Shown: positions 51,069 through 61,537, counted from the first letter of the stretch. The stretch: 64,000 nucleotides of DNA from Streptomyces curacoi (GCF_001513975.1 NZ_KQ947984.1:1181338-1245337); one strand, 5' to 3'. Made by a program: numbers and translations. Notes: a model not told the origin generated them from the letters alone.

Positions 51069-52628
51069 ATGCCAGACGTCCCGTCCCGGGCGGCGGATGC
51101 GCGGCTTCGTGTCCGCCTCAGCTCCGCCCCACTGCCCCCGCACGACCCGCTGGCGCTCTACGGTGCGCTCGTCGCCGCGTCCGGGCGGCGCGAGGTCTTT
51201 CTGCTGGAGAGCCTGGCCGGAGCGGAGACCGACCGCCGCTCGGCGGTGGTCGGTCACGGCCGGCTCGCCGAGATCCGCGTCTTCGCGGCGCACGTCCAGG
51301 TGGCGGGGGCCGATGCGCTGCGCTCCGCCCTCGGGCGTGCGGCGCTCGCGGCGGGGCTGCGCCGCGCGCCGGGCGACGGTGACGGCGGGGGCGGCCGTAA
51401 CAGCGGTGGCCACGGTGACGAGGGCGGCCTCGACCGTTACCTGTTCGACCAGCCGGCGCCGATGTGGGACTTCCTGGCCCGGGCACAGGCACTGTTCGCC
51501 GTGGAGACGGACGTACCGTCCACGGAGTTCGCGTTCGGGTTTCTCACCACGGTGGGCTACGCGGCCGCCTGGCACATGGAGCCGCTGCCCGCGCGCGAGG
51601 ACCCCGAGCGCGGTGGGCCGGACCTCACGCTGACCCTGTTCGGCGAGACCGTCTGGTACGACCACCGGTCCGGTCAGGTACGGCGTCTCGTCGCCACCGG
51701 CCCGGACCTCCCGCCGCCGGCCGGGCCCGACGTGCCCGCCCTGGCCGCGCGGGCGGCCGGCCTGCCGCCGCAGACCTGCCCGCCGGCCCCCGCGCCCGTG
51801 AGTGTGCGCGACTCCGTGGACCGCGAGACGTTCCTTCGGTGGGCGGCGAGGTGCCTGGAACACATCCGGGTCGGCGACATCTACCAGATCCAGATCGGCC
51901 ACCGGATCGACGTGACGACCGGGCTGCGGCCCGAGGAGGTCTACGCCCGGCTGCGCTTCCGCAACCCCTCGCCGTACATGTACCTGTGCCCGCGCGGGGA
52001 CAGCACCCTGATCGGGGCCAGCCCCGAGCTGCACATCCGGATCGAGGGCGACCGGATCGTGATGCGGCCCATCGCCGGGACGGCGCGGCGCTGCGACGAC
52101 CCGCAGGAGAACGAACGGCGGGTGAAGGAGCTGCTGGCCAGCTCCAAGGAGCAGGCCGAGCACGTGATGCTGGTGGACCTGTGCCGCAACGACATCGGCC
52201 GGGTGTGCCGGCCGGGCACGTTGTCGGAGGACGCGTTGATGACGGTGGAGGAGTTCTCCCACGTCTTCCATCTGGTGTCCACCGTCAGCGGCCGGCTGGA
52301 GCCGGGGGTCACGGTGTGGCAGGCCCTGGCCGCCACCTTCCCGGCGGGCACGATGACGGGCGCGCCGAAGCTGCGGGCCATGGAGATCATCGACGGACTG
52401 GAGCGGGAGCCGCGGGGCATCTACGCGGGCGCGGTGGGGCTGGTCGATGTGCGCGGCTGGTGTGAGCTCGCGCTGTGCATCCGCACGGTCGTGCACACCG
52501 ACGGCACGTACGCGACGCAGAGTTCGGCGGGTGTCGTGGCGCAGTCGGTGCCCGACGCCGAGTGGCAGGAGACGCTGGCCAAGATGGGCGCCGCCTACTG
52601 GGCGCTGACGGGGGAGGAGTTGCGGTGA
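51069..52628 (+). CDS. trpE: Anthranilate synthase component I
   Basis: A 519-residue chorismate-using enzyme. The N-terminal domain carries VFLLESLAGAE, the LLES element that binds Trp in feedback control. A Gly-rich insert lies near residue 105. The catalytic domain has IYQIQIGHRID, NPSPYMYL, MRPIAGTARR and VMLVDLCRNDIGRV. The Ala in PIAGT marks anthranilate synthase rather than the PIKGT of aminodeoxychorismate synthase. The ATG has GAGAGGA upstream. It overlaps trpG by 4 bp (GTGA). Confidence 0.94.
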   Translation: MPDVPSRAADARLRVRLSSAPLPPHDPLALYGALVAASGRREVFLLESLAGAETDRRSAVVGHGRLAEIRVFAAHVQVAGADALRSALGRAALAAGLRRAPGDGDGGGGRNSGGHGDEGGLDRYLFDQPAPMWDFLARAQALFAVETDVPSTEFAFGFLTTVGYAAAWHMEPLPAREDPERGGPDLTLTLFGETVWYDHRSGQVRRLVATGPDLPPPAGPDVPALAARAAGLPPQTCPPAPAPVSVRDSVDRETFLRWAARCLEHIRVGDIYQIQIGHRIDVTTGLRPEEVYARLRFRNPSPYMYLCPRGDSTLIGASPELHIRIEGDRIVMRPIAGTARRCDDPQENERRVKELLASSKEQAEHVMLVDLCRNDIGRVCRPGTLSEDALMTVEEFSHVFHLVSTVSGRLEPGVTVWQALAATFPAGTMTGAPKLRAMEIIDGLEREPRGIYAGAVGLVDVRGWCELALCIRTVVHTDGTYATQSSAGVVAQSVPDAEWQETLAKMGAAYWALTGEELR

Positions 52629-53209
52629 GGGTCCTGCTGGTGGACGCGTACGACAGTTTCGTCCACATCATCGACCAGTATCTGCGCACGCTGGGAGCGC
52701 GGACGGAGGTCGTGCGGTCCCGGACGCGTACGCCCGAGCAGCTGGCGGAGCGGGCACCCGACGCCGTGGTGCTCGGCCCCGGGCCGGGGCATCCCGCGGC
52801 CAGCGGCCATGTGGAACTGGTCCGGCACTTCGCGGGCCGGGTGCCGTTGCTCGGGGTGTGTCTGGGGCACCAGGCCATCGCGCTGGCCTTCGGCGGCCGG
52901 GTCGAGGTCGCCGACCATCTCATGCACGGGCGCACCAGCACGGTGCTGCACGACGGGTCGGGCGTGTTCGAGGGCCTGCCGGAGCGGACCGTCGTCACGC
53001 GTTACCACTCACTGATCGTCGAACGGCCGCTGCCTCCCGGCCTGCGGGAGACGGCGTCGTCGGTCGACGACGGCTATGTGATGGGCCTCGCCCACCGCGA
53101 CCTGCCGGTCGAGGGCGTGCAGTTCCACCCGGAGAGCATCACGACGGAGACGGGACTGAGATTCTTCGAGAACTTCCTCGCCCGGGCGGCAGGGGTTGCC
53201 ACCGGCTGA
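52625..53209 (+). CDS. trpG: Anthranilate synthase component II (glutamine amidotransferase)
   Basis: A 194-residue class I amidotransferase: VLLVDAYDSFVHIIDQYL, GPGPGHP, the nucleophile Cys in LLGVCLGHQAIA, and His/Glu in VQFHPESITTE. It delivers ammonia to TrpE. GTG 52625 overlaps the trpE stop; the frame is open upstream but only as a shadow of trpE. The next 550 bp are gene-free repeats. Confidence 0.95.
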   Translation: MRVLLVDAYDSFVHIIDQYLRTLGARTEVVRSRTRTPEQLAERAPDAVVLGPGPGHPAASGHVELVRHFAGRVPLLGVCLGHQAIALAFGGRVEVADHLMHGRTSTVLHDGSGVFEGLPERTVVTRYHSLIVERPLPPGLRETASSVDDGYVMGLAHRDLPVEGVQFHPESITTETGLRFFENFLARAAGVATG

Positions 53210-53300
53210 CCGGAGGGGCGTCGGCGCCAGGCCCTGTCCGGCCGGGCTCCGGGCAGGATGACCGGCTCCGGCGACTGGGCCGGTCCGCGTCCGCGGCGGC

Positions 53301-53402
53301 GGTCACGTCGTACGCAGCCCTCGCCCGCCGGGCCGGTCACGTCGTACGGAGCTCTCGTCCGCCGGGCCGGTCACGTCGTACGGAGCTCTCGTCCACGGGG
53401 CG
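53301..53402. repeat. 34-bp tandem repeat, three copies (fourth nearby)
   Basis: Units at 53301, 53335 and 53369 begin GGTCACGTCGTACG and contain GC-rich CTC-GTCC/GCCCG sequence; a fourth copy lies at about 53537-53571. Their first 15 bases resemble the very end of the MocR gene (TCACGCCGTACGCAG, from 53766). The array is in the 556-bp gene-free region after trpG. Confidence 0.88.
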
Positions 53403-53413
53403 GCGTACAGGCG

Positions 53414-53765
<352 letters not shown>

Positions 53766-53780
<15 letters not shown>

Positions 53781-55187
53781 TCGGTGCCCACCCGTCAAGT
53801 CCGCGCAGGCCTCGCCGAGTTCGCGTACTGCCTCCGCGAGTGCGCTGCGGGCCGGGGACGCGTAGCCGACGACCAGGCTGGGGCGGGCCAGCCAGGGGCG
53901 GTGGTGGTAGGTGCGGCCGCCGCGTACCAGGACCGAGCGGCGCAGGGCCTGGGCGACGAGCGACGGCTCGTCGACGCGGTGCGGAAGCTGGAGGCCGGCG
54001 TGCAGGCCGGCCATCGAGCCGGTGATGCGCGCCCCGGGCAGATGCCGGCGCACCGCCTGCTGGAAGATCTCCGCCCGGGCCCGTAACCGGGCGCGCCTGC
54101 GGCGCAGATGGCGGTCGAACAGGCCGGTGGCGAGGAACTCGGCGAAGGCGAGCTGGGTGAACGCCTCGCAGCCCAGGTCGCGGCGGGCCCGTGCCTCTTC
54201 CAGCGGTCCGCGCAGCCTGGGCGGGACGGCCAGCCAGCCCAGTCGCATGCCGGGCGCGAGGGACTTGCTGGCGGTGCCGGCGTACAGGACGCGGGAGGGG
54301 TCCAGTCGCTGCAGGGCCGTGGGCCGCCGGCCGTGCGCCAGCCACAGGTCGCCGTCGTAGTCGTCCTCGACGATCCAGCCATCCACCTCCTGCGCCCAGC
54401 GCACGAGCGCGGCCCGGCGTTCGGCGGAGAGGACCACGCCCGTGGGGAACTGGTGGGTCGGGGTGACGAGCACGGCCCGGGCGCCGCTGCGGGCGAGCGC
54501 CGCCACGTCGATGCCGTCCTCGTCGACGGGCACCGGCCGACAGCGCAGTCCGGACTCGCCGATGAACTGCCGCTGTTGCGGGTGGCAGGGGTCCTCGACG
54601 GCCAGCGTGCCGATCCCCAGCCGGGGCAGCACCTCGCACACCATGCCGAGCGCCTGCGCGAACCCGGCGACGACCATGATGTGCTCGCGGGTCGTGTGTA
54701 CCCCGCGCGCCCGTCCCAGGTAACCGGCCAGCTCGGCCCGCAGCGCGGTGAGCCCGGACAGCGGCGGGTAGCCCAGCTCCCGCGGTTCCATGCGCCGTAC
54801 GGCCCGCTGGTACGCGGCGAGCCACTCCCGCTCCGGGAAGGCGGCCGGGTCGGCGTTGTGGGCCCGCAGATCCCAGCGGGCCACGGGGGCGGGACGGGAG
54901 TCGGCCAGCAGGGTCGGCGTCTGGGGCGCCGTCGTGAGATGGGCCGCCACCCGGGTGCCCGAGCCCTGGGCGGCCTCCAGGTAGCCCTCCGCGACGAGTT
55001 GACCGTACGCCTCGACCACGACGCTGCGGGAGACGCCGAGGTCCTCGGCGAGCTGCCGGCTCGACGGCAGCCGGGTGCCCGGGTGCAGGGCGCCCTCGGA
55101 TATCTCCCTCTTGATGTTTTCCTGAATCTGAACGGTCAAGGGGAGTACGTGCTCCCGGCTCACGTCGATGAGCGTATTCCACGGCAT
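53766..55187 (-). CDS. MocR/GabR-type regulator (GntR helix-turn-helix fused to aminotransferase fold)
   Basis: A 473-residue protein. Its GntR winged helix (residues about 10-80) reads [20 protein letters not shown], then [24 protein letters not shown] class I aminotransferase-like domain follows, with the PLP lysine in [17 protein letters not shown] and the Asp in [13 protein letters not shown] codon occurs at 54084-54086 (in RARLRARAE), so expression may need the bldA tRNA. It is divergent from trpD, with direct repeats in the spacer, so trpD is a likely target. Confidence 0.92.
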
Positions 55188-55300
55188 TCTTCGGGCTCAC
55201 TTCCAGAATGGGCGGGCGTATGCCCGGAAACTGGTCCGGCGACAGCGCTGCCAACTGGTCTTCAGGCAAGGGTTTTTCGGTACGAGACTGAGTCGCGGTC

Positions 55301-55338
55301 ACATTCGAGAAACAGACACCGGAAACATTCGGAAACAC
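55301..55338. promoter_or_regulatory. Direct repeats upstream of trpD
   Basis: ACATTCGAGAAACAG (55301-55315) and ACATTCGGAAACAC (55325-55338) are two similar boxes 24 bp apart in the MocR-trpD spacer. MocR proteins usually bind spaced direct repeats, so these are candidate sites. Confidence 0.45.
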
Positions 55339-55364
55339 GCAGGAGAACACGGAGGAGACGTCCC

Positions 55365-56474
55365 GTGACGGAGCATTCGGATCCGGTCGACTGGCCCGCC
55401 CTTCTGACGTCCCTGCTCGACGGCCGAGCGCTCGCCGCCGAGAGCACGGCCTGGGCGATGGACCAGGTCATGCGCGGCCAGGCCGCGCCCGCCCAACTCG
55501 CCGGCCTGCTGGTGGCGCTGCGGGCGAAGGGCGAGACCCCCGAGGAGGTGCTGGGCCTGGTGCGGTCCATGCACGCCCACGCCGTGCGCGTGGACATACC
55601 GGGACCGGCCCTGGACATCGTGGGCACCGGCGGCGACGGGTCCGACAGCGTCAACATCTCGACCATGGCGGCGATCGTGGCGGCGGGCGCGGGCGCGCGG
55701 GTCGTCAAGCACGGCAACCGCTCCGCCTCCTCCGCCTGCGGTTCCGCGGACGTGCTGGAGGAGCTGGGGGTGCCGCTGCACCTCGCGCCCGAGGCGGTGG
55801 CCCAGCTCGCCACCGAGGTCGGCATCACCTTCTGCTTCGCGCCCGTGTTCCATCCGGCGGTCCGTCACGCGGCACCGGTCCGGCGGGAGCTGGGCGTACG
55901 GACGATCTTCAACTGCCTGGGACCGCTGACCAATCCGGCGGCGCCCACGGCCCTGGCGGTCGGGGTCGCGGACCCCGCGCTGGCACCGGTCGTCGCGCGC
56001 ACCCTCGCCCTGCGCGGGGTGTCGGCGCTGGTGTTCCGGGGCGACGACGGCATGGACGAACTGACGGTCACCACTACCTCCCGGGTGTGGTCGGTGCACG
56101 AGGGCGGGGTGCGCGAAGAGTCCTTCGACCCGAGGGACGTCGGCATTCCCTTCGCGCCGGCGCGGGCGCTGCGCGGCGGCGGTCCGCGGCACAACGCCGA
56201 CGTCGTACGGGCGGTGCTGGCCGGGGAGCGGGGCGCGGTGCGCGACGCGGTGCTGCTGTCGGCCGCGGCCGGACTCGCCGCGCTGGAGGCGTCCACGGCT
56301 TCCACGGCTTCCACGGCGTCGACGGCGTCGGGGCAGCCGGTCACCGGGACCGTCACCGAGCGCATCGCGGCGGGGCTGGCCCGGGCGGCGCGGGCCGTGG
56401 ACTCGGGGGCCGCCGCCGACGTCCTGCACCGCTGGGTCGCCGTCGCCGGGAAGCTGTCGGGGACTACGGGCTGA
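55365..56474 (+). CDS. trpD: Anthranilate phosphoribosyltransferase
   Basis: A 369-residue enzyme: [40 protein letters not shown] and [16 protein letters not shown], all diagnostic. GTG 55365 has GGAGGAG upstream; the open frame before it is a shadow of the MocR gene. Near residue 310 a run of Ser-Thr-Ala repeats comes from a 9-bp DNA repeat (TCCACGGCT, about 56290-56330), probably a tolerated loop expansion. Its 3-prime end overlaps the convergent trpC by 11 bp. Confidence 0.94.
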   Translation: MTEHSDPVDWPALLTSLLDGRALAAESTAWAMDQVMRGQAAPAQLAGLLVALRAKGETPEEVLGLVRSMHAHAVRVDIPGPALDIVGTGGDGSDSVNISTMAAIVAAGAGARVVKHGNRSASSACGSADVLEELGVPLHLAPEAVAQLATEVGITFCFAPVFHPAVRHAAPVRRELGVRTIFNCLGPLTNPAAPTALAVGVADPALAPVVARTLALRGVSALVFRGDDGMDELTVTTTSRVWSVHEGGVREESFDPRDVGIPFAPARALRGGGPRHNADVVRAVLAGERGAVRDAVLLSAAAGLAALEASTASTASTASTASGQPVTGTVTERIAAGLARAARAVDSGAAADVLHRWVAVAGKLSGTTG

Positions 56475-57294
56475 CCGGTGCGGCGGTGCTGCCGCCGCCG
56501 ACCGGTACCGCGCGGCCCGCGTCGACCAGGGCGGCTACGGCGGCGGCCGGCCGGTCGTCCGTGACGAGGCTCTCCCCCACCAGGACGGCGTCGGCACCGA
56601 GTCCGGCCAGGCGGGCGACGTCGTCCGGACCGCGCACCCCCGACTCCGCGACCGTGACCACGTCGTCCGGGACCCTCGGGGCCAGCCGCGCGAACAGTGA
56701 GCGGTCGACCTCAAGGGTGCGCAGGTCGCGGGCGTTGATGCCGACGACACGGGCACCGGCGGACAGCGCCCGCTCCAGCTCCCACTGGGTGTGCACCTCC
56801 ACCAGCGGGGTCATGCCCAGGGAGACGGCCCGCTCGACCAGGTCGGTGAGTTCGGGCTGGCGCAGCGCCGCCACGATGAGCAGGACCAGGTCGGCGCCGC
56901 AGGCCCGGGCCTCCCACAGCTGGTACGGGGTGACGAGGAAGTCCTTGCACAGCACCGGCGTGCCGACCGCGGCCCGCACCGCCCGCAGGTCCGCCTGCGA
57001 GCCGCCGAAGCGGCGGCCTTCGGTCAGCACACTCACGGCCGCCGCGCCGCCGGCCGCGTACTGGGCCGCGAGCGCGGCCGGATCCGGTATCGCGGCGAGG
57101 GATCCCTTGGAGGGGCTGCTGCGTTTGACCTCCGCGATGACCTGGACGCCCGTCGGGCGCCGCAGCGCCTCGACCGCGTCCAGCGGGGGCGCCGCGCGGC
57201 GCGCGAGGTCGACGAGGTGTTCGAGGCCCCTCTCCCCCTGTCTGCGGGCGGCGTCCTCGCGGGCGCCGGCCACGATGTCCTGGAGTACGTTCAT
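56464..57294 (-). CDS. trpC: Indole-3-glycerol phosphate synthase
   Basis: A 276-residue TIM-barrel enzyme: [16 protein letters not shown] with the catalytic Lys, [34 protein letters not shown] and [16 protein letters not shown] 57294 matches the usual [15 protein letters not shown] start. It is convergent with trpD, sharing 11 bp at the 3-prime ends, so it is expressed from a separate promoter. Confidence 0.94.
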   Translation of the reverse strand: MNVLQDIVAGAREDAARRQGERGLEHLVDLARRAAPPLDAVEALRRPTGVQVIAEVKRSSPSKGSLAAIPDPAALAAQYAAGGAAAVSVLTEGRRFGGSQADLRAVRAAVGTPVLCKDFLVTPYQLWEARACGADLVLLIVAALRQPELTDLVERAVSLGMTPLVEVHTQWELERALSAGARVVGINARDLRTLEVDRSLFARLAPRVPDDVVTVAESGVRGPDDVARLAGLGADAVLVGESLVTDDRPAAAVAALVDAGRAVPVGGGSTAAPVSP

Positions 57295-57395
57295 GTCGGT
57301 TCTCCTCTCGGTGCGCGGATGCCGGCCGCCGTCGCGGCGGGTCCGTCGGGGGGTGTCGCGCGCGCTTCCCGCACGGCGGGGCAGCGCGCGGCGGT

Positions 57396-58685
57396 TCACA
57401 GGGCTTTGAGCTGGCGCGGCCGGCGATCGAGGTCGTCCGGCCGGACGGGGAGCGCCTCGGCGGTGTCGGTCTCGTCGGGGACGAGCCGGTCGATGAGCCA
57501 CAGCAGCGGGCCGCTGAGCGCGGTGGTGACGAGGGCCATGACGAAGAGGGCGAGGAAGAGCGGCGGCGTGAGGATGCCGGCCTGGTATCCCGTCTGCAGG
57601 ACCGCGATCTCGGTGAGCCCGCGCGCGTTGAGCAGGGCCGCCAGCCGCATGCTGGTCACGGGCGACCGGCCCGCGGCCCGGGCCCCGAGGTAGCTGCCGA
57701 CCAGCTTGCCGCCGATCGCCAGCACCAGGGCCAGGGTGACGGCCTGCCAGGAGAAGTCGCCGAGCGGCGCCGCGCCCAGGGACATGCCGGTGACCGCGAA
57801 GAGCAACGGCAGTACGGCGCGGCCCCAGCCGCCGACGGTGTGCGCGGCCCTGGTCCAGGCGCCGCGGCCGTCGTCGGACGGCAGGGCGAGGGCGATCAGG
57901 ACGGCGCCGAGCACGTCGGTCAGGCCGAGCCGTGCGGTGACGAGTGCCGCCGTGATCGCCGCTACGGCGGTCAGCGCGACCGGGACCGCGCCGGGCACCC
58001 TGGCCGCCCAGGAGCGGGCGGCGGCCGTAGCGCCGGCGCGGCGTACGGCCCAGGCGATCAGCACACCGGCGGCGAAGGCGGCGTACGGGGTGGTCTGGCC
58101 GCCGCCGGAGGCGAGGCCCACGGCGGCGGCGAGCAGCAGCCAGGTGACGGCGTCGATGGCGACGGCGACGGCCATGGCGAGCCGCCCGATGGGGGTGTGC
58201 AGCATTCGGCGGTCCGCCAGGATGCCGGCCAGGACCGGGACGGCGGTCACCGCCAGGGACACGGCGAGCATCAGCACCAGGGCGCTGGTGGGGGCGTCAC
58301 CGCGCAGCTGCGGACCGCCGTACCGGAGCATCCAGGTGGCCAGCAGGGCGCCGCAGGCCAGCGGGAGCAGTGCGGAGCCGGCCGCGGTGAACGCGACGGT
58401 ACGGCCGCGCAGTTGTCCGGCGCCGGAGCGGATCTCGTGGACGGCGCCCACGAGGAACAGGGCGAGTCCGAGATGGCCCGCCTTCTCCAGCAGGGCCCAG
58501 CCGGCGAAGTCGTGCGGCCGCCAGTCGAGCCGCGCGGCCAGGACCCAGCCGAGCAGCAGACAGGCCATGATCTCGCCGACGATCTCGGGCTGCCGCAGCA
58601 GCCGCGCCAGCCGGCGGCCGAGCAGGGCCACGGGGACGAGCAGCACGACCGTCGCCAGGGCGGGAATGTATGAGAGGCCGTCCAC
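57396..58685 (-). CDS. Cation/proton antiporter (CPA2, Kef/NhaS-like)
   Basis: A 429-residue protein of about 12 hydrophobic helices: [20 protein letters not shown] near the N-terminus, [20 protein letters not shown] and [20 protein letters not shown] with the transport Asp, and [20 protein letters not shown]. There is no TrkA-N domain. GTG 58685 has GAGGAAGG upstream. Such antiporters are common beside antibiotic clusters in Streptomyces (export or pH control), but that role is inferred. Its leader contains a 28-bp stem. Confidence 0.87.
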   Translation of the reverse strand: MDGLSYIPALATVVLLVPVALLGRRLARLLRQPEIVGEIMACLLLGWVLAARLDWRPHDFAGWALLEKAGHLGLALFLVGAVHEIRSGAGQLRGRTVAFTAAGSALLPLACGALLATWMLRYGGPQLRGDAPTSALVLMLAVSLAVTAVPVLAGILADRRMLHTPIGRLAMAVAVAIDAVTWLLLAAAVGLASGGGQTTPYAAFAAGVLIAWAVRRAGATAAARSWAARVPGAVPVALTAVAAITAALVTARLGLTDVLGAVLIALALPSDDGRGAWTRAAHTVGGWGRAVLPLLFAVTGMSLGAAPLGDFSWQAVTLALVLAIGGKLVGSYLGARAAGRSPVTSMRLAALLNARGLTEIAVLQTGYQAGILTPPLFLALFVMALVTTALSGPLLWLIDRLVPDETDTAEALPVRPDDLDRRPRQLKAL

Positions 58686-58706
58686 GGGCCTTCCTCTCTC
58701 GGGATG

Positions 58707-58797
58707 CCGCCCTGCCGTGCGCACGCCCCGTACGCTCCGCACTTTCGTGCGTGGTCGATACGGAGCGTGCGGCTGCGGCGTGCGCACGGCAGGGCGG
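58707..58797. other. Long inverted repeat upstream of the antiporter gene
   Basis: A 21-bp perfect arm (58707-58727, starting CCGCCCTGCCGTGCGC) pairs with 58777-58797. After an asymmetric bulge another 7 bp pair (CGCTCCG 58733-58739 with CGGAGCG 58761-58767), closing a loop of about 21 bases. It lies 22 bp upstream of the antiporter start. It could be a leader structure, an operator or a terminator for upstream minus-strand transcription. No transposase is near. Confidence 0.85.
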
Positions 58798-59200
58798 TGG
58801 CGACCGGGGCCGCGGGGGTTCGGCCCCGGTCGCACGGCGGGGGAACGTCGTGTCCGCGCGAGGCGGTGCGGCACTGGGGAGCACCGGCGCGTGCGGTGGC
58901 ATCCGTGACCGCCGGTGGCGGCACACGCGCTCGGTCGTGTCCCGCCGGGGATGTGACCGAGCACCCGGTCCGGGCCGGAGCGGCCGGTCAGGCCGGTGCG
59001 CCCGGCCGACCCGGACTTGCAGCATCCTGCTCGGCTGGGGCTTCCCGGACCAGGCCTTTTAGCCTCAGCGGAAACACGCACACCAGGCGGGGCGGACACC
59101 CGGGCGGCCCGGTTCCCGAGGCAGCGGGGGTGGGGGCGTTCGACGCCGGGCAGGCGCGGGCGGCTGCGACGGTGCGCGGGGAATGGGCGGCAGGGACACC

Positions 59201-59635
59201 AAGAGCCGCCCGGCGCCGGACAGATACGGACGACAGCCACGGGGCGCACGCTGCGCGGGGATCGAGCCGATCACCCCCAACCGCCCCACGCCCGACCGAC
59301 ACGGGCAGCCGCCACAGCGCGCACGAATCGGCCGACCCACCCCACCAAGAGCCACCCGCGCCGGACAGACACGGACGGCAGCCACGGGGCGCACGCTGCG
59401 CGGGGATCGAGCCGATCACCCCCAACAGCCGCCCCACGCCCGACCGACACGGACAGCCGCCACAACGCGCACGGATCGGCCAGCCACCGCCAAGAGCCGA
59501 CCAACCTCGGACAGACACACGGACGGCGGCCACGGTGCGCAGGGATCGAGCCAGCAACGCGCCAACAGCCGCCCCCCGCCGCGCAGATGGACGCAGCCAC
59601 CCCAACGCACACGGATCGCCAACGCCCGCGGGCAA
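59201..59635. repeat. 145-bp tandem repeat, three copies
   Basis: Copies start at 59201, 59347 and 59492, each with AAGAGCC. The shared core CCACGGGGCGCACGCTGCG is followed by GGGGATCGAGCC, and a second half-unit (CAGCCGCCACA-CGCGCACG-ATCGGCC) looks like an older duplication of the first. Copies 1 and 2 are nearly identical over 70 bp; copy 3 is more diverged. Together with 58800-59200 this makes about 1 kb without a convincing gene. The open frames on both strands just translate the repeat. Confidence 0.88.
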
Positions 59636-59725
59636 GCCGAAGCGCGCCCTGTGTCGTGCCGGAGCAGGGCGCGCTGGGGAGTGCCCAGTGGTGTGGGCGG
59701 GGGTGGGAGGGTGGGGCGGCGGGGG

Positions 59726-60667
59726 TCAGCCGGCGCGGTCGGTGAGCAGCAGCGTGGAGACGGGCTGGTGGTCGGGTTCCTGGCCGACCAGGCGCTCGTG
59801 GATCAGGGCGTCACCCAGCGGGGTGAGCGCGTGCTGCACGCTGTTGGCGGTCCGGACCGTGGTGATGAGGCCCGCGGTGCGCAGCACGGACGTGTGCTGG
59901 CTGACGGTCGCGGACGAGACGCCGGCGCGTTCACCGATCTCGGTGGTGCTGCCGCTGCGGGTGAGCGCGAGGAGGACCGCCGCCCGGGTGCGGCCCATCA
60001 GGGCGCTGAGCGCTCCGCCGACGCCCTCGGAGGCCTGCCACAGGGAACCCGCCCACTTCGGGTCGATCGGGACGGGGTAGGAGAGGATCAACTGGCCGCT
60101 CTCGGCTCCGAGACCGGTCAGGATGGGCGGTCGTCCGGCGAGGAAGACGGACGGCGCCAGGACGAGCGTGGTGCCCGAACCCACGTCGTTGCCGCGGCCC
60201 GGAACCTCCAGCAGGGGCGGCTTCCAGCGGACGGACGGGTGGAGGGTGGCCAGCATGCGTCCGATGCCGTGACCCAGCATGATCTGGCCACGTGCGGTCC
60301 GGTCGGCGCTGAGCCGGCGGCTGATTCCTTCCCAGTACGGGAGCACCGCGACACGGCAGAACCGTTCGAAATCTCGGGCAATCCGGGAGCGGTTCCGCAA
60401 TACGTCGGTGTCGGCTCCGGATTCCGGGTCCTCGTCCTGCATGACAAGCTGTCCGATATCGGTCAGCGGGCGAACGCTTCGCGCCAACCGGATGAGTTCC
60501 TTGACATCTTCCGAACCACCCAGCCGACGGCGCCATAACTTGAATGCCGAGCCACCCGCGCCTAAACTCAACATTTCCAGCGCGAAAAGCGCTTCCCGTT
60601 TGATACTCCCTTCCGGGAGCACGCTGACTCTCGACAGACCATCTGCTGTGAGACGTACACGACGCAC
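59726..60667 (-). CDS. ArsR-like winged-helix regulator with N-terminal effector domain
   Basis: A 313-residue protein. The first 220 residues form an unassigned alpha/beta domain; the C-terminal part is a winged helix (RAAVLLALTRSGSTTEIGER, then AGVSSATVSQHTSVLRTAGL). This layout occurs in Streptomyces regulators near biosynthetic genes. GTG 60667 has GGAGGAG upstream. Two TTA codons lie early (60563-60565, residue 35; 60536-60538, residue 44), so translation should depend on bldA. It stands alone between the repeat region and leuD and is a good candidate for a pathway regulator. Confidence 0.85.
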   Translation of the reverse strand: MRRVRLTADGLSRVSVLPEGSIKREALFALEMLSLGAGGSAFKLWRRRLGGSEDVKELIRLARSVRPLTDIGQLVMQDEDPESGADTDVLRNRSRIARDFERFCRVAVLPYWEGISRRLSADRTARGQIMLGHGIGRMLATLHPSVRWKPPLLEVPGRGNDVGSGTTLVLAPSVFLAGRPPILTGLGAESGQLILSYPVPIDPKWAGSLWQASEGVGGALSALMGRTRAAVLLALTRSGSTTEIGERAGVSSATVSQHTSVLRTAGLITTVRTANSVQHALTPLGDALIHERLVGQEPDHQPVSTLLLTDRAG

Positions 60668-60864
60668 AACCTACTCCTCCCCCGTGAAAGACCTTCGACA
60701 ATCTGCAGTCGCCACAGACCCTTCGTGCCGACTCGAATTAACCCCGAGAGCCCTTCGGGACGCTACCATGGCCCTCCTGTGAAATACACAGGAGACTGTT
60801 CAATTCATTACTGTCCTTAATCCTGCACCTGCTTCCGGCCGAGCGCAGTACCGACCACGACACT

Positions 60865-60892
60865 GTCGAGGTACAGCTGGCTGTACCTCGAC
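60865..60892. terminator. Perfect 12-bp stem-loop downstream of leuD
   Basis: GTCGAGGTACAG (60865-60876), loop CTGG, then its exact complement to 60892. It is 36 bp past the leuD stop on the minus strand, so it is most simply the leuC-leuD terminator. It also lies upstream of the regulator gene and could be an operator. A second short hairpin, TCCTGTG/CACAGGA, is at 60775-60793. Confidence 0.6.
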
Positions 60893-60928
60893 GGGTACAG
60901 CACAGCCGTCGTATCGATCTGCGAATGA

Positions 60929-61537
60929 TCATTCCCCGGCCCGCGGGTGCCCGCCGAGTACCGGCAGCCAGTCGGCCCGTGCCCGCTCATAGGCCGTAAT
61001 CCGGTCGGCGTGCCGCAGGGTCGCCGCAATCGGGTCCTCCCCGGCCAGCAGCCGCCGCCGTGCTCGCGGTTCGATCGCAAAGGGCCAGTCCCGGCCGGCC
61101 GCCGTGATCCGGCACTGCCGCAGGTCCACGGTGACCGCCAGATCGGGATCCTTTTCAGCCAGCTCCATGAGGGATTGCACCTCCGGTGCGGGAAGATCAA
61201 CGAGAAGCAGGCCGTTATTGGTGGCATTACGCCGGAAGATATCGCCGAAACCAGACGCGACGACGACCGCGAAACCGCCGTCGCGCAGCGCCCAGACGGC
61301 ATGTTCCCGCGAGCTGCCGATACCGAAATCACGGCCGGCCAGCAATATGCTGGCCCCGCGGTGCTCCGGCCGGTCGAGCACGAAGCCGGGTTCCTTGCGC
61401 CAGCGGGCGAAGAGCGCGTCGTCGTATCCGGTCTTCGTCACCCGCTTGCAGAACTCGCCCGGCACGATCTGGTCGGTGTCGACGTTGTCCCGGCGCAGCG
61501 CCACGGCGCGGCCCACGTGCAGGATGAACGGCTCCAC
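60929..61537 (-). CDS. leuD: 3-isopropylmalate dehydratase small subunit (LeuD-like)
   Basis: A 202-residue aconitase-type swivel domain: RRDNVDTDQIVPGEFCKRV, LLAGRDFGIGSSREHAVWAL, ASGFGDIFRRNATNNGLL. GTG 61537 has AGGAGG 5 bp upstream. It follows leuC by 29 bp. An extra LeuCD pair here, apart from the primary leucine locus expected elsewhere in Streptomyces, probably serves a pathway-specific hydroxy-acid isomerisation. Substrate specificity cannot be read, so leuD means family membership only. Confidence 0.9.
   Translation of the reverse strand: MEPFILHVGRAVALRRDNVDTDQIVPGEFCKRVTKTGYDDALFARWRKEPGFVLDRPEHRGASILLAGRDFGIGSSREHAVWALRDGGFAVVVASGFGDIFRRNATNNGLLLVDLPAPEVQSLMELAEKDPDLAVTVDLRQCRITAAGRDWPFAIEPRARRRLLAGEDPIAATLRHADRITAYERARADWLPVLGGHPRAGE

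Noticed and set aside
51069..52628. Aminodeoxychorismate synthase (PabB) as alternative for TrpE
   Set aside because: The motif is PIAGT with Ala, not PIKGT; a separate trpG and trpD/trpC neighbours also favour anthranilate synthase.
58988..59635. Long minus- and plus-strand frames across the 145-bp repeats
   Set aside because: All frames stay open through the repeats and merely translate the unit; there is no ribosome binding site or recognisable domain.
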